From: an uncultured Clostridia bacterium
GTDB lineage: Bacteria > Bacillota > Clostridia > Christensenellales > Aristaeellaceae
Assembly (NCBI GenBank): GCA_937907055.1
Contig: CALCTW010000130.1
Location: forward strand, 1 to 20,662
Direction of reading: 5' to 3'
DNA: 20,662 bases
Both the position numbers and the translations under genes were made by a program. Positions 15,958-20,662 of this stretch are shown here, piece after piece. The number at the start of each line of letters is the position of its first letter. Position 1 is the stretch's first letter. The notes under the pieces were generated by a model. The model was given only the letters and a program-made list of their open reading frames with translations. It did not search any database and was not told where the DNA came from.

Positions 15958-17376
15958 TTAATTCTGTATAAAGACCGGACGAACGGAGAACAATTCCGTG
16001 TCGCTTCCTGAAGAAAAGTAGATGTTTGACGATGAAGTGCCATAAAAGTCAAAGAAATCGCTTTTCTCAGAGTTTTCTGCATCGCTTGTCCAATAGATTC
16101 CATGCCCGGTATTGTAGACTGCAGGGAGGAAGATGTGAATGTCCGTGTCGAGATTGTAATCAAGGTCATTGTCGTCATTCTTTCCCTTGTGGGTATCTTT
16201 CTTTACCTTATAGAATATACGTCCGCTTACAGCGACTCCGTTGTATTCCGTCACCCAAACGCTGTAGGTCTGGTCTTTCAAAGCCTTGAAGTCTGCCTTC
16301 GAGGGCAAGCGCCAGCTGCCTCCCCACAGGGTCTTCCATACAGCCGTACTTGCATCAACGGCATCGGCATGATTGAAGAAGCTGGTATAACTGTTCCCTG
16401 CAGATGGGATGGCCACATTGTATCTCGCCCACATTATCGACTTGCCTGCCCCGTCTGTCACGCCAAGGTCTACATAATCGCCCGACGTGGAGAAACCATA
16501 TGCGCCGCCTGCCTGCATGTTTTTGCCTGACACAAGATACGTTGATGCACTCTTGCCCTTTTCGTACAGGCTTACTGCGATGGTCTTCCCGCTCAGGTTG
16601 ACTGGAGCCATCATGGTATAGACTGTCAGTTTGCCGTCGTTGCCTACCGTGATGCCACTACCATCCTCTGCGCCGAGCATGACGGTTTGTATGTTGCTGT
16701 TACCATCGGCTTTGACGATGGTAGGCGTTGCAAGATTCATCGTTCCCTTTGTGATGATGTAATCGTTGCTTATGGTCATCTTGTCGAAGGCCATTCCCTG
16801 TGGCAGGTTGTTGATGCGGAAGCGGCAAATGGCACCTGCATGCTTGAAGTTAAACACTATGTTGGCGGCCTCCGTGCTGCCCTGTGCCGTAGCCTTTGCC
16901 CACTGGTAGTCGTACTTGCCAAGATGGGCGTAGCCGCCATTGGCCACCTGACGGATGCCGTCGTAGTTTACCTCCACCTGTGTCTTGTCATCGCTGTTGC
17001 CATCGTAGGGTGAGAACGCATAATAGGTGTTTTCGGCCGCCAGGTTAAATCCGGTGGCCTTGAATATGGCTTCTTTCTTGTTGTCTGCCATTTGGCTCAG
17101 GTTAAAGTTCATCATGCCATCGCCATCGCCGGCATAGACACCAATCTTGTCGCCTGCTGCCCATGCAAAGGTTGTAGCCGTCCCCGTTGGGTCCAGCGTG
17201 GAGCGCGTGCCGGACTGGTCGTAGTCCGCCGATGCCTCAAAGTCGCAGGAACTCACGATGGCCTTGCTGATGCCGTCGTTCTCTTCCATGCCAGTCTCTA
17301 TGTCTATGTCCTGTGAGCACGACACAAAGGCCATCAAGCCAATACATGCCCATGCTGTTGCTATTCTGATCTTCAT
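15958..17376 (-). CDS. Fimbrillin-like lipoprotein with FISUMP-like C-terminal domain
   Basis: A 472-residue lipoprotein with lipobox FVSC (Cys 20). Residues ~60-300 look like the fimbrillin (FimA/Mfa) family: a TFAWAAGDKIGVYAG motif, YYAFSPYDG, and VFNFKHAGAICRFRINN, the usual central strand of that fold. From about residue 303 (YVDLGVTDGAGKSIMWARYN, WGGSWRLPSKADFKAL, HGIYWTSDAENS, ending FSVRPVF) the sequence resembles the FISUMP/DUF1566 type of C-type-lectin-like fold, often at the tip of surface proteins. A plausible role is a fimbrial tip or surface binding subunit. It is first in the operon with the genes at 15940 and 15449, behind a long leader. The start at 17376 gives a standard signal peptide. 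The ligand cannot be predicted. Confidence 0.8.
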   Translation of the reverse strand: MKIRIATAWACIGLMAFVSCSQDIDIETGMEENDGISKAIVSSCDFEASADYDQSGTRSTLDPTGTATTFAWAAGDKIGVYAGDGDGMMNFNLSQMADNKKEAIFKATGFNLAAENTYYAFSPYDGNSDDKTQVEVNYDGIRQVANGGYAHLGKYDYQWAKATAQGSTEAANIVFNFKHAGAICRFRINNLPQGMAFDKMTISNDYIITKGTMNLATPTIVKADGNSNIQTVMLGAEDGSGITVGNDGKLTVYTMMAPVNLSGKTIAVSLYEKGKSASTYLVSGKNMQAGGAYGFSTSGDYVDLGVTDGAGKSIMWARYNVAIPSAGNSYTSFFNHADAVDASTAVWKTLWGGSWRLPSKADFKALKDQTYSVWVTEYNGVAVSGRIFYKVKKDTHKGKNDDNDLDYNLDTDIHIFLPAVYNTGHGIYWTSDAENSEKSDFFDFYGTSSSNIYFSSGSDTELFSVRPVFIQN

Positions 17377-17734
17377 TACATTATTTATTTAATATCGTCT
17401 TTTGGGGGGGAAGTCGCTTTGCTGGTAAGGTTCTACGGTTCCAACGTCAGTTTTCATCCCATGGAGAAAAGTCCTCGCCAACGCCCCGAGCTTCGGGAGA
17501 GTTTGCGACCATGAGTGTCTCTGTCATCTCAATGCATCTCATCTCGGGCTTCTTATATTCTTTCTTTTTTTTGTCTTTCTTTTCTTTCATCATTTTCACG
17601 GTTTTTTTCTATTTGTTCCCACAGTTTTTACTGTTTATTCCCACAGTTTTCTTTTCTTTTTTTATGTAAACGGATTACTAAAACGTAATTTTTTTGCTTT
17701 TTCTCTACAGTTTTTGTTATCACACATTATTGCG

Positions 17735-17742
17735 CAAATATA
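17735..17742 (-). promoter_or_regulatory. Bacteroidales -7 box for the fimbrillin operon
   Basis: On the minus strand TATATTTG (17742-17735), followed by CGCA, fits the Bacteroidetes TAnnTTTG consensus. No convincing -33 TTTG is seen. If used, the leader before the start codon at 17376 would be about 350 bases. Confidence 0.5.
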
Positions 17743-17905
17743 TGACATTCTTTTCTTTTTTTTAGTATAAATGGGGTGTTTTTTTCGCCTTTTGGGCAAA
17801 AAAAGATGCATTTTGCTATAAAAAGTGTGTTTTGTGGGGCTGTTTTAGGCATCTGAATCGTTAAGTTGTTCTGTTATGGCAAGTTAGCATAAATGCGTAC
17901 CAAAA

Positions 17906-17958
17906 CTTGCAAAACGTCAAAAATGCGTGCATTTCCGTTTTTTTGTACGTTTTGCAAG
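17906..17958. repeat. 12-bp perfect inverted repeat upstream of the lipoprotein promoter
   Basis: CTTGCAAAACGT (17906-17917) and ACGTTTTGCAAG (17947-17958) are perfect inverted copies 29 bases apart. The loop holds a smaller palindrome, AAATGC-GT-GCATTT. Related words ATGCGTAC, ATGCGTGC and TTGCGTAC recur at about 17893, 17923 and 17976. The right arm ends 22 bases before the -7 box, where an activator or repressor could bind. Confidence 0.7.
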
Positions 17959-17980
17959 CTATTGTTTGGACTTTTTTGCG

Positions 17981-17988
17981 TACTTTTG
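17981..17988 (+). promoter_or_regulatory. Bacteroidales -7 box for the lipoprotein gene at 18047
   Basis: TACTTTTG followed by CA matches the TAnnTTTG consensus and would give a leader of about 50 bases, normal for Bacteroidales. TTG at 17962-17964 is a weak -33 candidate with short spacing. Confidence 0.6.
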
Positions 17989-18046
17989 CAGATTATTTTC
18001 AAAATTAACTAATCAAATATTTATTATTCGACAAAAACAAAACATT

Positions 18047-18796
18047 ATGAAAAAGTTCTATTCCATCTTTGCACTCGTTGCAATGCTGTGTACCTCTATG
18101 TTCGTAGCCACCAGCTGCGGTAGCGACGACGAGCCCGAACCCCAGAAGGACAAGATCATTGTTAACGCCTATTACGATCAGACTTACAACTCGCGTGTTC
18201 TCTCAAAGACTGCCGACGATGCTGTAGGTCAGGCTATGCACGCCGTACAGGAAAGCCTTGGCAAGATCGAGCTCACCACAAGCGAGGCTGCCGAGAAACA
18301 GCTTAAGGAGACCGTAGACAGAGAGCTCAACAAGCTGGCTAACGATGTCAAGTTCGAGCTGAAGGTTAAGGGTGCCTTGCTCTACTTCTCAGTCCAGAAG
18401 ACCAGCCCCGTTGTAGAGTACAAGTTCGACTGCCGCAACCTCGAGACCACTCCCCTCGAGATGGTCATCACCATCAAGTCGGTAAAGGCATTCGAGGGTG
18501 GTCTTAATAATATGTCTGCCGAGACTGTTGAACTCCTCAACGAGGCCGTTGAGAAGCTCAACACCGTGCTCCCCGGCAAGACGGTCAACACCAACTATAC
18601 TGCCTCATTGAACGACATTTACGCATTGGCTACAAGCAGTCTGCCCGCCGAGCTCGTAAGCGCTCTCCTTGCAACTTCAGATGCATCTACCAACCCCACC
18701 ATCCCTGTGATTTACATCAACTACACCAGCGACTGGATTGGTCACAATGGTGCAGAGCAGACAGCCGCTATGTCCCTGAACAAGTTCAAGAAGTAA
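18047..18796 (+). CDS. Surface-exposed lipoprotein of unknown function
   Basis: A 249-residue lipoprotein. The signal peptide MKKFYSIFALVAMLCTSMFV ends in lipobox ATSC (Cys 24), and the following GSDDEPEP is an acidic export signal typical of outward-facing Bacteroidetes lipoproteins. The mature protein alternates helix-like segments rich in Lys and Glu (residues ~60-110) with beta-rich stretches (FELKVKGALLYFSVQKTSPV, TTPLEMVITIKSVKAFEGGL). I do not recognise a family. The start at 18047 is chosen over the upstream in-frame ATG at 17927 because it begins the signal peptide and lies downstream of the -7 box at 17981. It appears monocistronic, with its own promoter and a perfect terminator. 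Confidence 0.85.
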   Translation: MKKFYSIFALVAMLCTSMFVATSCGSDDEPEPQKDKIIVNAYYDQTYNSRVLSKTADDAVGQAMHAVQESLGKIELTTSEAAEKQLKETVDRELNKLANDVKFELKVKGALLYFSVQKTSPVVEYKFDCRNLETTPLEMVITIKSVKAFEGGLNNMSAETVELLNEAVEKLNTVLPGKTVNTNYTASLNDIYALATSSLPAELVSALLATSDASTNPTIPVIYINYTSDWIGHNGAEQTAAMSLNKFKK

Positions 18797-18837
18797 CTCC
18801 TGGGTTCCAGAAGAATAATTCATCTTTAATAATACAT

Positions 18838-18866
18838 AAGGGATGCCATATGGCATCCCTTTTTTT
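18838..18866 (+). terminator. Intrinsic terminator of the 18047 lipoprotein gene
   Basis: AAGGGATGCC (18838-18847) and GGCATCCCTT (18852-18861) form a perfect 10-bp stem with an ATAT loop, running into seven T residues (18860-18866). Confidence 0.95.
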
Positions 18867-18911
18867 GTGGCTTGTTCTTTGTAAACATCTTTCGCGCTCA
18901 TCCTTCCTATA

Positions 18912-19013
18912 CGTGCATGAAAAGCTATTTCACGCTGCATGAATTTGTTTTTCGCGCAGCATGAATTTCAAATTTGTGCTGCGTGAATTTTCTTTTTGCG
19001 CAGCGCAAAATTT
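18912..19013. repeat. Array of imperfect repeats with exact 22-base spacing
   Basis: GCTGCATGAATTT (18934), GCAGCATGAATTT (18956), GCTGCGTGAATTT (18978) and GCAGCGCAAAATTT (19000) start at exact 22-base steps, and a weaker copy, CGTGCATGAAAAG, starts at 18912. The 9-base spacers are T-rich and not conserved. GCTGC and GCAGC alternate, so neighbouring cores are partly inverted with respect to each other. It lies between a terminator and a gene remnant and encodes nothing evident. Confidence 0.8.
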
Positions 19014-19033
19014 GCACCTTCATTATCAATAAG

Positions 19034-19052
19034 TTACGAAAATACTTCGTAA
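19034..19052. repeat. Short inverted repeat TTACGAA-5-TTCGTAA
   Basis: Perfect 7-bp arms at 19034-19040 and 19046-19052 are separated by five bases. It lies 37 bases beyond the stop of the minus-strand transporter remnant. It has no good U-tract, so it could be a binding site or a relic of that gene's terminator. Confidence 0.5.
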
Positions 19053-19088
19053 AAGATGTTTGTAAGGATAATTCGCAGTGCTATTGCA

Positions 19089-19250
19089 TCAATGCAGCGG
19101 AAACAAAAGTGTACAAATAATGATATTGACAATAAGAATGATGATGTTCATTGGCACACCTATACGTATAAAGTCTGTGAACCGGTAACCTCCTGGCGCG
19201 TAGACGAGGAGATTAGGCATAGAACCTGTTGGTGTGGCAAAACTGCAATT
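19089..19250 (-). pseudogene. C-terminal remnant of an SLC13/DASS-type anion transporter
   Basis: On the minus strand 53 codons from 19250 to the TGA at 19089-19091 read NCSFATPTGSMPNLLVYAPG, then GYRFTDFIRIGVPMNI and a hydrophobic last helix ending LLFPLH. The phrase FATP-G...N..VY.PGGYRF.DF...G.P.N is the characteristic C-terminal half-loop and last transmembrane helix of SLC13/DASS-family transporters (sodium-coupled carboxylate or sulfate carriers). There is no start codon: upstream the frame meets TAG at about 19275 and the sequence turns AT-rich and unrelated. About 90% of a normal ~500-residue transporter is therefore missing, and this is a decayed fragment left by deletion or rearrangement. 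Confidence 0.75.
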
Positions 19251-19348
19251 AGATGAAAAAAATGAGAAGAAAAAGCCCTAAATAGCATTTTTTACTACAA
19301 ATTTCATAAAAAAGCATCTTTTGCAGAACAATGACACGAAAAAAAGAG

Positions 19349-19356
19349 TAATTTTG
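19349..19356 (+). promoter_or_regulatory. Bacteroidales -7 box for the small lipoprotein gene
   Basis: TAATTTTG followed by CAGC matches TAnnTTTG and gives a leader of about 45 bases before the ATG at 19405. TTTTG at 19319-19323 could serve as the upstream element but the spacing is long. Confidence 0.6.
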
Positions 19357-19404
19357 CAGCGTTTTAGAAAAACAAAATAGATTAACAGTTTAAAAAGAAA
19401 AGAA

Positions 19405-19755
19405 ATGAAAAAATTTTTCGTAATCGCAATGGCCGCTATGAGCTTGACCGTTGTTAGCTGCAAGAAGGTAAATGTTGAGGAGCAGGCTAAGATTTATGCT
19501 GAGAAGGTAATCGCTGCTCAGGAGTCTGGTGACGAGGCTGCCATCGCTGCTGCAAACAAGGAGATGGAGGATTTTGCAAATGGTAATCTGAACGCTGACG
19601 AGCAGGCTGCTTTCAAGGCTGCTATCGAGAAGATCTATGCTGACTATGCTGCAAAGATGACCGCTGAGGTTGAGGCTGAGGTTGCTGAGGTTGAGGAGGC
19701 TGTTGAAGAAGCTGACTCTACTGCAGAGGCTGCCGTTGAGGCTGTAGAGGAGTAA
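19405..19755 (+). CDS. Small Ala/Glu-rich helical lipoprotein
   Basis: A 116-residue lipoprotein: signal peptide MKKFFVIAMAAMSLTV, lipobox VVSC (Cys 19), then KKVNVEEQ. The mature chain is almost wholly Ala, Glu, Lys, Asp and Val. It looks helical to about residue 90 (YAEKVIAAQESGDEAAIAAA, then ADEQAAFKAAIEKIYADYAA), ending in a strongly acidic tail of Glu-Ala-Val repeats. Lys-Lys rather than Asp-Asp after the Cys argues against the acidic surface-export signal, so a periplasm-facing location is more likely. The GCT/GAG-heavy codon choice differs from its neighbours and suggests high expression, as does the good -7 box. It is monocistronic with its own terminator. Function is unknown; an abundant envelope-spacer role is only a guess. 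Confidence 0.8.
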   Translation: MKKFFVIAMAAMSLTVVSCKKVNVEEQAKIYAEKVIAAQESGDEAAIAAANKEMEDFANGNLNADEQAAFKAAIEKIYADYAAKMTAEVEAEVAEVEEAVEEADSTAEAAVEAVEE

Positions 19756-19783
19756 TCAGAATACTCTTACCAAAATAATAAAT

Positions 19784-19819
19784 GAGAACTGGTTCGACAA
19801 GAATCAGTTCTCTTTTTTT
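19784..19819. terminator. Bidirectional terminator between convergent genes
   Basis: GAGAACTG (19784-19791) pairs with CAGTTCTC (19805-19812), extended by TTC/GAA past one mismatch. Seven T follow on the plus strand, and an A/T-rich run (ATTTATTATTTT on the minus strand) lies on the other side. It can serve both the lipoprotein gene ending at 19755 and the ttcA-like gene ending at 19845. Confidence 0.9.
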
Positions 19820-19844
19820 ATCCATACAAATACAGGGGGGCGTC

Positions 19845-20531
19845 TCACCCCATGATGGCGTGCCACAGGCTGTAGCGTGCCTCGGGGTTGAGGCTTTCGA
19901 GCTGGTGGAGGACCTCGTTCATGGAGGTGCGACGGGTGGCCTGCTCGTAGGGACAGGGTGTCTTCTGCCTGAGGAAGCCCAGCTGGGTTGCCTCGGCCTG
20001 AATGTCGGCCTCGCTGACGAGGCAGAGGGGACGGATGATGGTGATAGGGTAGTGCTGGAGGGCAAGGCTGGGCTGCATGGTCTGGCGGTTGCCCTCGTAG
20101 GTGATGTTCATGAGGAAGGTGGTGAGGATGTCGTCCATGTGGTGGCCGAGGGCTACCTTGTTGAAGCCTTGACTGACGGCAAAGGAGAAGAGGGTCTTGC
20201 GACGATTCCAGGCGCAGAGGAAGCAGCGGGTCTTGCGTTTGTCGGTACTCTCGTCGAAGGAGCTGTGCAGGATGTGCAGCCTGACGCCGACCTCGTCGCA
20301 GAACTGCTGCAGGTAGCTGCGGTCGGTCTCGTAGGGTATGTTGTCCATGATGACGTGGGCGGCCTCGACCTGGATCTTAGGGCGGTAGATGCGCGAGCGG
20401 GCTGCCAGCAGTCTGAGTAGCATAAGCGAGTCCTTGCCTCCCGACAAGGCTATGAGGATGCGGTCGCCATCCTGTAGCAGGTGGTAGTCTGTGCATCCCT
20501 TGTTGAAACGCTTTGCTAATTCATAATTCAT
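19845..20531 (-). CDS. ttcA: TtcA-like tRNA 2-thiocytidine synthetase (PP-loop ATPase)
   Basis: A 228-residue PP-loop ATPase. TtcA thiolates cytidine 32 of some tRNAs, using ATP and an iron-sulfur cluster. Visible features are the PP-loop SGGKDS (residues 30-35), the CFLC pair (Cys 103, 106), GHHMDD (129-134) and a third cysteine in TPCPYEQ (Cys 193). The three cysteines match the cluster ligands of known TtcA. It is shorter than E. coli TtcA (311 residues) but all key motifs are present. The ATG at 20531 is the only one of the nearby repeat-embedded ATGs that opens this frame: the one at 20524 reads into TAG after two codons and the one at 20545 stops after five. Another TtcA/TilS-superfamily thiolase is possible but less likely. 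Confidence 0.85.
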   Translation of the reverse strand: MNYELAKRFNKGCTDYHLLQDGDRILIALSGGKDSLMLLRLLAARSRIYRPKIQVEAAHVIMDNIPYETDRSYLQQFCDEVGVRLHILHSSFDESTDKRKTRCFLCAWNRRKTLFSFAVSQGFNKVALGHHMDDILTTFLMNITYEGNRQTMQPSLALQHYPITIIRPLCLVSEADIQAEATQLGFLRQKTPCPYEQATRRTSMNEVLHQLESLNPEARYSLWHAIMG

Positions 20532-20656
20532 AATTCACAATTCATAATTAGGCTGGCGCATGACAATTCCTAATTCCTAATTCACAATTCCTAATTCACA
20601 ATTCCTAATTCCTAATTCCTAATTCCTAATTCACAATTCCTAATTCCTCTAATTCC
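20518..20656. repeat. Heptanucleotide tandem repeats (AATTC[AC][TC]) at and upstream of the ttcA start
   Basis: Two blocks of 7-base units flank a 15-base spacer. Block 1 (20518-20549) is AATTCAT, AATTCAT, AATTCAC, AATTCAT plus AATT, and includes the start codon. Block 2 (20565-20648) is twelve consecutive units, nine AATTCCT and three AATTCAC, ending in a partial unit at 20651-20656. On the coding (minus) strand the units read ATGAATT, GTGAATT and AGGAATT. Because the period is not a multiple of three, unit gain or loss changes which upstream ATG or GTG is in frame. Confidence 0.92.
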
Positions 20657-20662
20657 AAGTCT

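Larger units (their letters stand above)
17377..18046. other. 670-base divergent intergenic region
   Basis: No convincing gene is seen between the minus-strand fimbrillin operon and the plus-strand lipoprotein at 18047. Bases 17377-17560 are moderately GC-rich and contain a G7 run (17404-17410) and a small CCCGA-3-TCGGG hairpin near 17483-17496. Bases 17560-17870 are very T-rich and include a 13-base direct repeat, TTCCCACAGTTTT, at 17616-17628 and 17638-17650 (22 bases apart). Divergent -7 boxes lie at 17735-17742 (minus) and 17981-17988 (plus). A long inverted repeat occupies 17906-17958. Confidence 0.7.

Noticed and set aside
18912..19013. CRISPR array
   Set aside because: Cores are only 13-14 bases, spacers about 9 bases, and no cas gene is present.
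19056..19256. 66-codon plus-strand open frame
   Set aside because: It is antisense to the SLC13/DASS-like remnant, which gives a far better family match on the minus strand.

Overview
The window appears to join DNA from two unrelated gut- or rumen-type bacteria. Bases 1 to about 12050 are GC-rich with strong Shine-Dalgarno sites and sigma-70-like promoters, and carry recD2, comF, tcdA and metNI genes. They look like an uncultured Clostridia/Christensenellales-type Firmicute. From about 12068 to the end the DNA looks like Prevotella or another Bacteroidales: TAnnTTTG -7 boxes, no Shine-Dalgarno sites, AT-rich intergenic DNA, a fimbrillin-like lipoprotein, and lipoproteins with acidic surface-export signals. 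The two halves meet inside one uninterrupted minus-strand reading frame (15458 to 11502), at an (AAC)4 run. This is most simply a chimeric metagenome contig, although the frame is kept.

Firmicute side: the 3' part of a giant repeat-built surface protein (1-3460, +), a non-lipidated family 5 solute-binding protein (3655-5661, +) ending in a strong terminator, then a convergent minus-strand cluster recD2-comF-tcdA (9458 to 5729) with its own promoter. Next come metN and metI (11365 to 9616), with a promoter and a palindrome overlapping its -10 box. Upstream of metN, on the same strand, is the end of a methionine-binding protein (MetQ/NlpA family, 12050 to 11502) whose parts are in the wrong order: the usual C-terminal part comes first and the usual N-terminal lobe last, followed by stops and a terminator. 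This looks like a circularly permuted, or tandem-fused, MetQ and is the most unusual biological observation here.

Bacteroidales side: a minus-strand surface operon (17376 down to the junction) of a fimbrillin-like lipoprotein with a FISUMP-like C-terminal domain, a small surface lipoprotein, and a large secreted multidomain protein cut off at the junction. Then come an unknown surface-exposed lipoprotein (18047-18796, +), an intergenic region with a 22-bp-period repeat array and a decayed C-terminal fragment of an SLC13/DASS transporter, a small Ala/Glu-rich lipoprotein (19405-19755, +), and a TtcA-like tRNA thiolation enzyme (20531 to 19845). The start codon of the last gene lies inside heptanucleotide repeats that run to the window edge.

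I saw no tRNA, rRNA, CRISPR array, transposase or defence system.
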